A stretch of 47,933 bases of DNA from Bacteroides sp. (GCA_014801865.1 JAAVDH010000013.1:14355-62287); one strand, 5' to 3'; counted from the first letter of the stretch, positions 16,662 through 24,397 are shown. Program-made: numbers and translations. Notes: generated by a model from the sequence alone, not told the origin.

Positions 16662-16961
16662 ATGAGAGATATTAAAGAAGAAAAAAACAGCGACATCACC
16701 ATGGAACAGGTGAAGCCGTGGAAGGGTTACACTCTGGAGGAGATACGTTACCAGAGAGTGCTCACACTTGCCCGTATCGAGATGGAGAAGGTGAAGCTCA
16801 TGAGCGCTTATCAAAATGTCATGCATGGCGAGAAGTCGCATAAAGCAGCCACAGGCATTATGGGGCGCATGTTCGGAGCACTCAACTATTTCGACTATGG
16901 CATCATAGCCTATCGCCTTGGTCGCCAGGTGTTCAAGACCGTCGGGCGGCTAAGGAAGTAA
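16662..16961 (+). CDS. Conserved hypothetical protein of the YtxH cluster
   Basis: 99 aa, soluble and basic at the C-terminus. It begins with an acidic-lysine stretch, then a helical region (TLEEIRYQRVLTLARIEMEK) and ends in a Gly/aromatic segment (FDYGIIAYRLGRQVFKTVGR) that may lie on a membrane. No named domain is recognised. It starts 48 nt after the holin-like gene in the same direction, so a shared envelope-stress role is inferred from context only. An internal ATG at 16701 is a possible alternative start. Confidence 0.75.
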   Translation: MRDIKEEKNSDITMEQVKPWKGYTLEEIRYQRVLTLARIEMEKVKLMSAYQNVMHGEKSHKAATGIMGRMFGALNYFDYGIIAYRLGRQVFKTVGRLRK

Positions 16962-17020
16962 AGTGCCTTACGCCTTACTAACCAATCATTACATCACATA
17001 TATAATACATATTTTTACAA

Positions 17021-17884
17021 GTGAACGACTACGTAGAAGTGCGCTATAATCTCGAGCCCTGCGACGAGACTATGACCGACGTGCTCGCGGCATTGCTTGC
17101 CGAAGAGGGATTTGAATCGTTTGTTCCCGATGACAACGGCCTCACAGCCTATGTGAAGAGCGAACTGTATACTCCCGAAATAAACCGTAGGGTAGTGGAG
17201 GCTTTCCCGTTTGACTCAGTAATCACCGCAGATGCCACCACCATAGAGGGGCAGGACTGGAATGCGGAGTGGGAGAAGCATTATTTCCGTCCCATAGTGG
17301 TCGATGACAAGTGTGTGATACACAGTTCGTTTCATACAGATATCCCCGAGTGTCCCTACGACATAGTGATAGACCCCAAGATGGCGTTCGGCACCGGCCA
17401 TCACTCAACAACCTCGCTCATACTCCGTCAGCTACTCAGCCTTGATCTCAAGGGGCGTAAGGTGGTGGACGTCGGTACCGGCACAGGTATTCTCGCCATT
17501 CTCGCAGCCATGCGTGGCGCTACGGATGTTACCGGTATAGAGATAGACCCCTTCGCTTTCGAAAATGCTGTGGAGAATGTGCGTACCAACGGTCATCCCG
17601 AGATAACTATGAAGCTTGGCGATGCCTCATGTCTTGAGGGTATAACTGATGCCGACCTGCTTCTGGCCAATATCAACCGTAATGTCATCACGGCCGACCT
17701 GCCCGCATACGTGCGTGCGGTGCGCATGGGTGGCACGGTGATACTCAGCGGCTTTTACATAGAGGATGTGGAGGTGGTGCGACCCGTGGCCGAATCGTTG
17801 GGACTCGCACTGTGCGAGGTTACCGAAGACAACCGTTGGGCATGTATGAAACTCGAAAAAAACTCAGATGAAGCATCTCATTAA
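17021..17884 (+). CDS. prmA: Ribosomal protein L11 methyltransferase
   Basis: 287 aa starting at GTG; no in-frame ATG lies upstream. PrmA trimethylates ribosomal protein L11. The N-terminal substrate-recognition domain (about 1-90) contains EGFESFVPDDNGLTAYV. The catalytic domain shows WEKHYFRPIVV, FGTGHHSTTSL, the SAM-binding motif VVDVGTGTGILAILAA and LLANINRNVI (the ANI-xxN equivalent). The 3' end overlaps the next gene by 17 nt, suggesting translational coupling. Confidence 0.94.
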   Translation: MNDYVEVRYNLEPCDETMTDVLAALLAEEGFESFVPDDNGLTAYVKSELYTPEINRRVVEAFPFDSVITADATTIEGQDWNAEWEKHYFRPIVVDDKCVIHSSFHTDIPECPYDIVIDPKMAFGTGHHSTTSLILRQLLSLDLKGRKVVDVGTGTGILAILAAMRGATDVTGIEIDPFAFENAVENVRTNGHPEITMKLGDASCLEGITDADLLLANINRNVITADLPAYVRAVRMGGTVILSGFYIEDVEVVRPVAESLGLALCEVTEDNRWACMKLEKNSDEASH

Positions 17885-18407
17885 GTTATCAGGGCTCGTA
17901 GCGGCAATGTTGCTGTCGCTTTGCACAGCTCCATCGGCCGTAGCCGCAGTGCCTCATTTCTCGTGGGGTGCTGATGTCGGTGGTGCTATTGACATGACCA
18001 CCAACAACATGTCGTCTATCAACATCGATGTATACTTCGGCTATCGGTCGTCCTTCATTGACATGGCCGGCATAGGCGTGGGCCTCAATACGATGGTCAA
18101 CACCAGTCTGCGTACTTATCCCGTCTACGGTATATTGCGCACCTCATTCACTTCGCGTCCCTCGCTGGCTTTTATGGATATGCGTGCGGGGTGTTCTTTC
18201 AATAGTGAGAGTAAGGGCGACAGCCATCCCTCGTTCTTTATATCCCCCGGTGTGGGATTTCATCTGGCGCGTTCACAAAACTTCCGCAGCTATATCATAC
18301 TCAGCTACGTGTTCAATGATTTGCGCTCCTATTCCGTCGACTCCCGCGAATATGACTTCAGTGCCGGACTTCACTTCGCATGCCTGCGCATAGGTGTAAG
18401 TTTTTAG
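17868..18407 (+). CDS. Small outer-membrane beta-barrel-like protein
   Basis: 179 aa with a Sec signal peptide (about 1-27, ending SAVAA) and alternating hydrophobic/polar strands such as INIDVYFGYRSSF, YPVYGILRTSF and FRSYIILSYVFND, ending in a C-terminal Phe (CLRIGVSF). This is typical of small Bacteroidetes outer-membrane barrels of unknown function. It overlaps the end of prmA by 17 nt. Its TAG stop is fused to the left arm of a palindromic element (18406-18444). Confidence 0.8.
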   Translation: MKHLIKLSGLVAAMLLSLCTAPSAVAAVPHFSWGADVGGAIDMTTNNMSSINIDVYFGYRSSFIDMAGIGVGLNTMVNTSLRTYPVYGILRTSFTSRPSLAFMDMRAGCSFNSESKGDSHPSFFISPGVGFHLARSQNFRSYIILSYVFNDLRSYSVDSREYDFSAGLHFACLRIGVSF

Positions 18408-18444
18408 AGAGTGTTTAAATTTGATTTAAAAGTAAACACTCTCT
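18406..18444. repeat. Palindromic element, short form, fused to a stop codon
   Basis: Perfect 12-bp inverted repeat agagagtgttta/taaacactctct around a 15-nt AT-rich loop. The first two bases are the last two of the TAG stop of the preceding gene. The arms match the terminal repeat of the larger element at 21444-21536. Flanking tta/ta could be a target duplication. Confidence 0.75.
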
Positions 18445-18570
18445 TAGAGTTCAGCAGTGATATCAGGAGAGAAATTCAGTATTTCGTCTGATTTCGCAGA
18501 ACATAATCCTGTCATAAAGCGTATTAATAGATAAAAACGTACTTATGTAACTGTTTAAAAACGCTTGATT

Positions 18571-19140
18571 ATGAAAAAAGGATTCAACTGGCTCACCGTG
18601 CTTATGATGTTTGTGGCAGGTGTGCTTCTGATAATATGGCACGGACGCCTCGATGTGCTCAGCTGGGTAGTCATGGCTGTGGGTGTAATGCTCATAGTGC
18701 CCGGAGTATATGATTTCGTTAAAGGATTACGTGGAGGAGCCTCACAGGGCGATTCGCAGGCTGTAGTAAAGTCCACGGCCGTCGGTAATGCTCCCACCCT
18801 CGTAGTGTCGGTGGCAGCCGTGGCGTTAGGTCTGTGGATGCTTATCAATCCCTCATTCTTTGTCGGCGTGCTCGCCTATGCCTTCGGTGCGCTGCTTATA
18901 TTCATCGGTATCTATCACGTAGTGAACATTGCCTACTGGACGCGCGACCTAAGATTGCCGGGATTCCTCTATGTGGTACCTGCGTTGCTGATAGTAACCG
19001 GACTGGTAATCCTTTTCTCAAGCATCCGTACGCTTCAGAGCGTGGTAGTGCTCATAATGGGTATATCCCTTGTGGCATCGGCGGTGAACTCACTGCTGGA
19101 GTACACCACCGCTACCGTTCCGGTACGCCGTCAGGAGTGA
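18571..19140 (+). CDS. HdeD-like (DUF308) membrane protein
   Basis: 189 aa from the ATG at 18571; a TTG start six bases upstream is less likely. Six hydrophobic segments are arranged as three pairs, with repeated GV.L...G.Y..V-type spacing (VGVMLIVPGVYDFV, FGALLIFIGIYHVV, IMGISLVASAVNSL). This repeat structure is characteristic of DUF308/HdeD proteins, linked to acid or envelope stress in enterobacteria. Its role here is unknown. The 3' end overlaps the convergent kinase gene by 10 nt. Confidence 0.85.
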   Translation: MKKGFNWLTVLMMFVAGVLLIIWHGRLDVLSWVVMAVGVMLIVPGVYDFVKGLRGGASQGDSQAVVKSTAVGNAPTLVVSVAAVALGLWMLINPSFFVGVLAYAFGALLIFIGIYHVVNIAYWTRDLRLPGFLYVVPALLIVTGLVILFSSIRTLQSVVVLIMGISLVASAVNSLLEYTTATVPVRRQE

Positions 19141-19787
19141 TTGGGAAAGCGTCGGGAGATATAATCCACGATTACCTCCACGAGTGCATCCATATCCATC
19201 AGGGAGGTGTCGAAACACATATCGTATGACGAAGCCGCACCCCATGTGCGGTCAGTATAGAAGCTATAATAATTGGCTCGCAGCTTGTTGACGCGTTCGG
19301 CAAGTTTGCGGGCCTTTTCGCGTGTGAGTTCGGGCTGTCGGGTCACGATGCGGTCTACGCATACATTCATCGGAGCGTGTACGAATATGCTCACCAATCC
19401 GGGAAAATCGCGCAGCACATAGTCGGAGGTGCGTCCCACGATGACACACGAACCTGAGTCGGCCAGATGGCGTATGAAGTCGCTCTGGGCACGATAGAGG
19501 CTGTCATCGCTTATCGAAGTGGCGCCGGCATAGTAGCTCAGGGGGCTGTATCCCATGGAGAAGGAGAACATGCCGTTGAGAAACGAGGGGAATCGCTCAT
19601 CATTACGTTCGAAAAACTCGGGGCTCACACCGGCGCGTCGTGCCGATTCTACGAGGAGTTCCTTGTCATAGTAGCCTATGTGGAGTCGTGCGGCAAGTTT
19701 CTGGCCGAGGATGCGGCCTCCGCTGCCGAAGGTGCGTCCTATGGAGATTACTATCTGTTGCGGTGAGGTAATATTGCTGTCGTTCAT
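19131..19787 (-). CDS. Cytidylate kinase-like family protein
   Basis: 218 aa P-loop protein. The N-terminus IVISIGRTFGSGGRILGQKLAARL is the Cytidylate_kin2 version of the P-loop (GSGG in place of GKGK/S). YDKELLVESARRAG and CVIVGRTSDYVLRDFPG follow as in the family, with the LID-like TRQPELTREKARKLAERVNKLRANYY. True substrate is uncertain, as many members are uncharacterised and Bacteroidales carry a separate Cmk. It overlaps the upstream ThiF-like gene by 4 nt, so it is translationally coupled in menA-thiF-like-kinase. Confidence 0.87.
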   Translation of the reverse strand: MNDSNITSPQQIVISIGRTFGSGGRILGQKLAARLHIGYYDKELLVESARRAGVSPEFFERNDERFPSFLNGMFSFSMGYSPLSYYAGATSISDDSLYRAQSDFIRHLADSGSCVIVGRTSDYVLRDFPGLVSIFVHAPMNVCVDRIVTRQPELTREKARKLAERVNKLRANYYSFYTDRTWGAASSYDMCFDTSLMDMDALVEVIVDYISRRFPNHS

Positions 19788-20518
19788 CGTGAGGTATAGG
19801 TGATACGGTTAAAATCCATGGTCAAAATATTGAAATACAGGAGGGTGCCTGTAAGCAGACACCCTATTCCGGTGATATGCTTTATGGCCTCGGCAGCCTG
19901 AAGGGTGCCGATGATTCCCGGCACGACTCCGAGCGGGCCTATGGGAGTGGTCTTTTCGGGGACCGGCACTGACGGGAAGAGATCGCGCAGGGTCGGACTG
20001 CCCGGAATCCATGTGGTCAACTGTCCTTCGTAGCGGTATATCGCCCCGTATGAACAGGGTGTGCCGGCGGCCACGCACACATCGTTTATGAAGAACTTCG
20101 CATCGAAACTGTCTGTAGCGTCTATCACGAAGTCGGGGCGTATATCGCGTATAAGTTCAGCCAGGCGTTCGGGAGTGATGAATTCCACTAAGGCCGTCAC
20201 CTCTATGTCTGGATTCAGTTCCAGCATGGCAGTGCGGGCTGAAAGTGCCTTAGGGGTGTTCTCACGCGCAGTGGTGTGGATTATCTGGCGCTGAAGATTA
20301 GACACTTCCACATTGTCGCCATCGGCTATATATATGTGGCCCACTCCTGCAGCGGCAAGATAGAGGGCGGCCGGACTTCCAAGTCCTCCGGCACCTATCA
20401 CAAGCACACGGGCATCGGTGAGTCGACGCTGACCCTCCATGCCGAAGTCGGGCAGGCTTGTCTGGCGACTGTAGCGCATGGGGTCGAAATATAGGTTATC
20501 TTTAGTAGAATTATCCAT
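19784..20518 (-). CDS. ThiF/MoeB/HesA-family adenylyltransferase
   Basis: 244 aa from the ATG at 20518 (MDNSTKDNLYFDPMRYSRQ); the frame is open further upstream but that stretch overlaps menA. E1-like nucleotide site GAGGLGSPAALYLAAAGVG near residue 45, then DGDNVEVSNLQRQIIH and DATDSFDAKFFINDVC. The family adenylates the C-terminal Gly-Gly of sulfur carriers (ThiS/MoaD). The CxxC zinc pairs of classical ThiF/MoeB are missing: the usual C..CLFP region reads SPTLRDLFP and no C-terminal CxxC is present. Neither a thiS- nor a moaD-like partner is nearby, so the acceptor is unknown. Confidence 0.88.
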   Translation of the reverse strand: MDNSTKDNLYFDPMRYSRQTSLPDFGMEGQRRLTDARVLVIGAGGLGSPAALYLAAAGVGHIYIADGDNVEVSNLQRQIIHTTARENTPKALSARTAMLELNPDIEVTALVEFITPERLAELIRDIRPDFVIDATDSFDAKFFINDVCVAAGTPCSYGAIYRYEGQLTTWIPGSPTLRDLFPSVPVPEKTTPIGPLGVVPGIIGTLQAAEAIKHITGIGCLLTGTLLYFNILTMDFNRITYTSR

Positions 20519-20526
20519 GGAATCTG

Positions 20527-21411
20527 TTATGATACGAAGCAGGTTATAACTGTGAAACATAAGGCATAGAAAAGCATGAGCATGGATGTCATGCCCAGCA
20601 GAGGATTGAGCGAAGCACCCGTATGAGTGCCCATAAATCGCCAGAGCATTACGTGAGGCACAAGGCAGAGCAGCGGGAACAGCCACCATGCGCCTTCCAT
20701 ACCCATCCATACGGGCAGGGCGAGAAGCATGGCTACAATGCCGTTAATCAGATACAGAGTGCGCACTACCGGTCGTCCGGCGATGACCGCCAAAGTATGC
20801 TTGCCTACCGCCATATCATCATCGGTGTCGCGATAATTATTGACTATCAGTACATTCGCGCCCATCAGTCCGGCGGTGAGCGACCCTATGAAAACGGGCA
20901 AAGACCACTGGAGCGTCATGACGTAATAGGTCAGGTTTACGGGTACAATACCGAAGAATATCATTACCGCGACCTCACCTAAGCCATGATGTGACATCGG
21001 GTAGGGCCCGGCCGAGTATGCTACTACACCGAGCGCAATGGCCACACCCGCCGGCAGAAGCCACCATCCGCCCCAGTAAATGAGCGAAAGACCTATTGCG
21101 CAGGCCACTCCGAGAGTGGCGTAAGTGGCCGTAAGCATAGCCCGTGGCGTGATATCCCCCTCGGTCACTCCGCGTCGCGGCCCCTCTCGCCCCGGACGAT
21201 CAAGTCCGTGGCGAAAATCGTAGTATTCGTTGGCAAAGTTGGAGGCTATCTGAGCCAGTATGGCAAAGAGCAGGCATAATATGGCAACGGTAACGTTGAT
21301 TGTCGGCGAAGCCATTGCGGCATAACCGATGGCCAGTATCACTCCGGCCGTTGACACCGGAAGAGTGCGTAGACGCACGGCTTCGATCCATGACTTTATC
21401 TTTGAAGACAT
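20527..21411 (-). CDS. menA: 1,4-dihydroxy-2-naphthoate polyprenyltransferase
   Basis: 294 aa integral membrane UbiA-superfamily prenyltransferase with about eight to nine membrane segments. The two Asp-rich motifs are FANEYYDFRHGLD (near residue 65) and NNYRDTDDDMAVGKHTLAV (near residue 190), matching MenA (NDxxD-type variants). It joins the isoprenoid tail to DHNA in menaquinone synthesis; the next step is done by MenG at 8.4-9.2 kb. Eight bases separate it from the ThiF-like gene downstream. A palindromic element lies just upstream, and no clear promoter was found there. Confidence 0.93.
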   Translation of the reverse strand: MSSKIKSWIEAVRLRTLPVSTAGVILAIGYAAMASPTINVTVAILCLLFAILAQIASNFANEYYDFRHGLDRPGREGPRRGVTEGDITPRAMLTATYATLGVACAIGLSLIYWGGWWLLPAGVAIALGVVAYSAGPYPMSHHGLGEVAVMIFFGIVPVNLTYYVMTLQWSLPVFIGSLTAGLMGANVLIVNNYRDTDDDMAVGKHTLAVIAGRPVVRTLYLINGIVAMLLALPVWMGMEGAWWLFPLLCLVPHVMLWRFMGTHTGASLNPLLGMTSMLMLFYALCFTVITCFVS

Positions 21412-21443
21412 ACTGCTGAGTGGTCGATTATCTTGTGACTTTA

Positions 21444-21536
21444 AGAGAGTGTTTGAATTTAAATGCTTTGTGATGAAAGCAAAAATTTTCGAACTCTCTC
21501 ATAATTATTAATTTGGTTTAAATTCAAACTCTCTCT
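21444..21536. mobile_element. MITE-like palindromic element, full copy
   Basis: 93 bp with 20-bp terminal inverted repeats (agagagtgtttgaatttaaa at 21444-21463; tttaaattcaaactctctct at 21517-21536; one mismatch). The interior has a small hairpin tgcttt-gtgatg-aaagca and no ORF. The right end is fused to the TAG stop of the AAA/DUF4435 gene. A near-identical 76-nt stretch is found in opposite orientation at 47818-47893. It could have spread by a transposase in trans; no such gene is in the window. Confidence 0.8.
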
Positions 21537-23133
21537 AATTGATGAGATTGGTGAGGGAGAAGCAGCGGAGCACAGCCTGACGTATGCGGGTGGCTTCGGG
21601 AGAATCATGGCGCAGAATGTTGAGTACGGCCTGTACATATTCTTCCTTGCTGCTCAGTCCGCAGAGTCCGGCCACATTGCTGCCGGGCAGCATGGCCTTC
21701 TGATTATATACTCTCAGTATGCTGCTGTAGTCTTCCTTTTCAAGATAGCGGCGAAACTCGCGGCAATATTGCTCATATAGTCCTCGGGGATTGATTTCAC
21801 TGAGCAGTCTCGCCACATGCTCCTCAAGCATACCTATGTTGGCAAACCGGCCGTCTATGCGGTACTCGGCGGTGCGCTTTACCCTGTGGCGTGTATGAAG
21901 CAATGCCTGCTGATGGAGGTCAGTGCGGAACATGGCTATCACCGAGCGCTTTACCTTGGCAAACACACGGTCTTCATTCTTGTGGCGCCACGAGGCTACG
22001 GCGCGAATCACCTCCTCGAGCATAAGTATATTCTCTATCTCGGCAACTTCGGGCACCATTATCTTTTTGCCGCGCAGATACTCCACCTCCTTACGGTCGC
22101 GGCGGTCGCGATCAACTATGCCGTAGCTGTCCATGTGGTGAAACGATTTCAGGTCGTTAAACGAGCGTGTGGCTTCGATTACCTTGTTGCAACTGCCGAG
22201 CGGCTTTACGGTGTAGCCCGTAAATATGAGCGGATATAGCTTGGAGTCTATCGAATGAGTGTCATCACCCTCGATGAATATCACCGGCCGTCGTGCGCCG
22301 ATGATGGCCATGTAGACTTCATCCGGTATACCCTGACGCGGGGGCAATGTGTCATAGTCCCAGGCATGCTGTTCGGGGCTGAACCGGCGCACCCATATTA
22401 CCTCGGCGTCCTCGCGTGACGAAGCAAACTCCAGATCGTGAGTGGTATACACCATGGTGCAGTCCTGGCGCAGTGTCTCTATACGGTTCCATACCTCCTG
22501 AAGTATGGTGGGGTGGAGAAACAGTTCGGGGCTTTCTACAAACAGTACTCCGCCGCGTGGAGCATAGAGTGCCGCCCCGATATAATATAGCACGGCTTTT
22601 TCGCCGGCTGACAGCCGCAGCAGCGAGCGCTTTGAGCGGTCGTCGTGAGGTGTGGTGGCGCTGGAGAAGAGTATGTGGCCGTTCTCTATCAGCACCTTGT
22701 TTTCGGGGAATATCTCCTGCCACATCTCTATCACCTTGTCAAGGCGTGTGGGTTTCAGTGCTGCCCCATTCTCTTTATGTTCCGACAGTTTATATGAGAG
22801 GAGATTGAGCATCTCGTCCTGCATGAGCAGCATCATCAGCCGTTCAAGCTGAGTGGTGTCATCGTTAGAATGTTGTCCGGTAAATAGCGTTGACTCACTG
22901 TTGGCATAGAGAGAGTCAATTGACGAGGGTGATTCGTCGCGGTCGCGACGGTCATAAAGCGCTTTAAGGGCCGACATGCGGTATGCACGTGATCCGAGGG
23001 TGGAGGCAAGATGGTCAGTGAAGCGCGTTTTTCCTGCGCCGTTTGCGCCGATAATTACCGTGCGCCGTGTACGCTCGTCAAGTGTAGGAGCCTGCCCCTG
23101 TATACGGGGTGGAAGCTGTATCTCCATATTCAT
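21535..23133 (-). CDS. ABC-type AAA ATPase fused to DUF4435 (TOPRIM-like) domain
   Basis: 532 aa. The N-terminal half is an SMC/OLD-type ATPase: Walker A IIGANGAGKT (about 27-36), signature RLSAGEKAVLYY and H-loop TTHD. Walker B reads VLFVESPELFLHP, where the usual Asp-Glu is Glu-Ser, which may weaken hydrolysis. The C-terminal half matches DUF4435, a TOPRIM relative: VIFIEGDDTHSID (acidic start), YGIVDRDRRD (DxD-like) and PEVAEIENILM. The pairing resembles AriA+AriB of PARIS defence, here in one chain, and OLD nucleases. Lying 18 bp downstream of tsaC and not among phage or defence genes, it could equally be a housekeeping DNA- or RNA-quality factor of Bacteroidales. Confidence 0.85.
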   Translation of the reverse strand: MNMEIQLPPRIQGQAPTLDERTRRTVIIGANGAGKTRFTDHLASTLGSRAYRMSALKALYDRRDRDESPSSIDSLYANSESTLFTGQHSNDDTTQLERLMMLLMQDEMLNLLSYKLSEHKENGAALKPTRLDKVIEMWQEIFPENKVLIENGHILFSSATTPHDDRSKRSLLRLSAGEKAVLYYIGAALYAPRGGVLFVESPELFLHPTILQEVWNRIETLRQDCTMVYTTHDLEFASSREDAEVIWVRRFSPEQHAWDYDTLPPRQGIPDEVYMAIIGARRPVIFIEGDDTHSIDSKLYPLIFTGYTVKPLGSCNKVIEATRSFNDLKSFHHMDSYGIVDRDRRDRKEVEYLRGKKIMVPEVAEIENILMLEEVIRAVASWRHKNEDRVFAKVKRSVIAMFRTDLHQQALLHTRHRVKRTAEYRIDGRFANIGMLEEHVARLLSEINPRGLYEQYCREFRRYLEKEDYSSILRVYNQKAMLPGSNVAGLCGLSSKEEYVQAVLNILRHDSPEATRIRQAVLRCFSLTNLIN

Positions 23134-23151
23134 GGGGGAGTAGGGGAGAGG

Positions 23152-23772
23152 TCAGTATTTTAGTTCCACAGGGCCTTCGCGGATGATTTCAGGCGATGAA
23201 GAGTCAGTGAGGTTTACTACGCACGAGCCTTGTATACCCCCGCGACCGCCATTGATCATCAGGTTGATACGACGTTCTGAGCCGTATCTCAGAGCTATTT
23301 CTTCGGGGTGGCTTCCGCTCTCGGGTTCATCCTCATCAAAGGTAATGGAGGTGGAGAGCAGCGGATTACCTAAGGCGCGGGCCAGCTCTATGGCTATGGG
23401 GTTGTCGGGTATGCGTATACCCACTTCTTTACGCCCTTTGAATACTTTGGGCAGGGTAGTGGCCGCGGGAAGTATGAATGTGAAAGGTCCGGGTACGTTC
23501 TCTCTAAGCAATTGATACGCCCGGTTGTCGATGCGGGCATATTCGCTTGCCATGGATATGTCGGCGCACACCACCGAGAGTGATTCCTTTCGCGGGTCGA
23601 TGTTCTTGATCTGACATACCTTCTCTATGGCGGAGTTGGACAGAGCGTTGCATCCTATGGCATAGAGCGTGTCGGTAGGATAGATTATGAGTCCACCGTC
23701 TTGAAGGTGTCTCACGGCCTCCTCTATAAATAGGGAGTTGACCGATGTGGGGTAAATCTTGAGTATTCTCAT
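23152..23772 (-). CDS. tsaC: L-threonylcarbamoyladenylate synthase (TsaC/Sua5/YwlC)
   Basis: 206 aa, the short form without the Sua5 extra domain. It makes threonylcarbamoyl-AMP from threonine, bicarbonate and ATP for the t6A37 tRNA modification. Family motifs: GGLIIYPTDTLYAIGCNA near residue 27, KNIDPRKESLSVVC (the KxRxxxxPL region; here KESLS), PGPFTFILPAA, and VGIRIPDNPIA. A promoter box lies 52 nt upstream. It is followed by the AAA/DUF4435 gene after 18 bp. Confidence 0.94.
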   Translation of the reverse strand: MRILKIYPTSVNSLFIEEAVRHLQDGGLIIYPTDTLYAIGCNALSNSAIEKVCQIKNIDPRKESLSVVCADISMASEYARIDNRAYQLLRENVPGPFTFILPAATTLPKVFKGRKEVGIRIPDNPIAIELARALGNPLLSTSITFDEDEPESGSHPEEIALRYGSERRINLMINGGRGGIQGSCVVNLTDSSSPEIIREGPVELKY

Positions 23773-23823
23773 ACCGTAGTGTGCGGGTGTGATTATATTA
23801 TATAATAAGGAGTAGCGGTGTCA

Positions 23824-23831
23824 CAAAAGTA
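23824..23831 (-). promoter_or_regulatory. -7 box for tsaC
   Basis: CAAAAGTA, read TACTTTTG on the minus strand, 52 nt before the tsaC ATG and just after the small-RNA terminator. Confidence 0.6.
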
Positions 23832-23861
23832 GCGAAAAATGGGGTAAACACCATATATGAA

Positions 23862-23937
23862 TATAAAAAAAGAGACGTTTCACAACGTCTCTTTTCCTTT
23901 TAAACCTTTATCTTAATCTAATACTATGAAAAACACA
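23862..23937 (-). ncRNA. Candidate small RNA upstream of tsaC
   Basis: On the minus strand a complete promoter (TTG, 20 nt, TACTTTTG at 23972-23942) is followed by about 75 nt and a perfect terminator: stem agagacgtt/aacgtctct with loop gtga, then a T7 tract. The body contains tagtattagattaagataa-like purine/AT-rich single-stranded sequence. No minus-strand ORF fits. I have an impression that a similar sequence recurs before terminators in other Bacteroidales, but this needs a search. TSS is inferred. Confidence 0.6.
23865..23892 (-). terminator. Intrinsic terminator of the small-RNA candidate
   Basis: Nine-bp perfect stem (23871-23879 with 23884-23892), four-base loop, and T7 on the minus strand. 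On the plus strand T4 follows, so it may act both ways. Confidence 0.85.
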
Positions 23938-23941
23938 CGCA

Positions 23942-23972
23942 CAAAAGTATGCATTATCCGGGACCTGACCAA
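23942..23972 (-). promoter_or_regulatory. Promoter of the minus-strand small-RNA candidate
   Basis: Complement of CAA at 23970-23972 gives TTG; complement of 23942-23949 gives TACTTTTG; spacing 20 nt. This is one of the best promoters in the window and no gene other than the small RNA follows it before a terminator. Confidence 0.65.
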
Positions 23973-24067
23973 ATGTTCGGGCCTATAAAATTAATATTTT
24001 AACAATTGTTTAGAGTTTAGGAGGTGCTGTAGGGCCGTTTCGGTGTAAGCGGGGGGGAAATTTGGAA

Positions 24068-24155
24068 TCATGATTGGCGCCGTCACATTATTGGTAATTA
24101 AGATAAACTATTGCGCTAAAGTAGTGAAGAGCCAAACTCTGTTGTCATGATTGGC
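24068..24155. promoter_or_regulatory. Direct repeat tcatgattggc upstream of SusC 1
   Basis: The 11-mer tcatgattggc occurs at 24068-24078 and 24145-24155, the first within the palindrome aatcatgatt. The copies are 77 bp apart, 130-230 bp upstream of the SusC transcript start. A regulator-binding site is possible. Confidence 0.3.
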
Positions 24156-24270
24156 AGATTGTGAAAAAAGATAAAAAATATTAACATCTAATAGGCAAGT
24201 AATCAGTGCGTTGGGTGATAGCATGTGAAATTTATTTAACTTAAAGTGAGCAAAATAGGGTTTTAATATG

Positions 24271-24299
24271 TTGTATAACGTGAAAATGTTGTAATTTTG
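24271..24299 (+). promoter_or_regulatory. Promoter of SusC/SusD pair 1
   Basis: TTG at 24271-24273, 18 nt, TAATTTTG at 24292-24299. Leader of about 92 nt before the ATG at 24398. Confidence 0.65.
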
Positions 24300-24397
24300 C
24301 CCGCCGAAAACAGTGGGTAAGTTTTTACGATGTTTTTCTCACGAAAAGCAAATATTTATAGTCCAAAATTTTTAATGTCTAATTTTTAAAGCAACGT

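Larger units (their letters stand above)
23773..24397. other. 625-bp intergenic region between divergent tsaC and susC
   Basis: It holds the tsaC promoter, a minus-strand small-RNA candidate with its own promoter and terminator (23862-23972), an 11-nt direct repeat (24068-24078 and 24145-24155) and the promoter of SusC 1. No regulator gene is present. No protein-coding ORF looks real. Confidence 0.7.

Noticed and set aside
20519..20710. 64-codon N-terminal extension of the ThiF-like gene.
   Set aside because: It lies within menA and precedes the normal family start at MDNSTKDN.
23926..23988. A 20-codon plus-strand ORF (MKNTRTKVCIIRDLTKCSGL) after the 23871-23892 hairpin, looking like a leader peptide.
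   Set aside because: No plus-strand promoter precedes it, and it overlaps a minus-strand promoter and small RNA that explain the region better.
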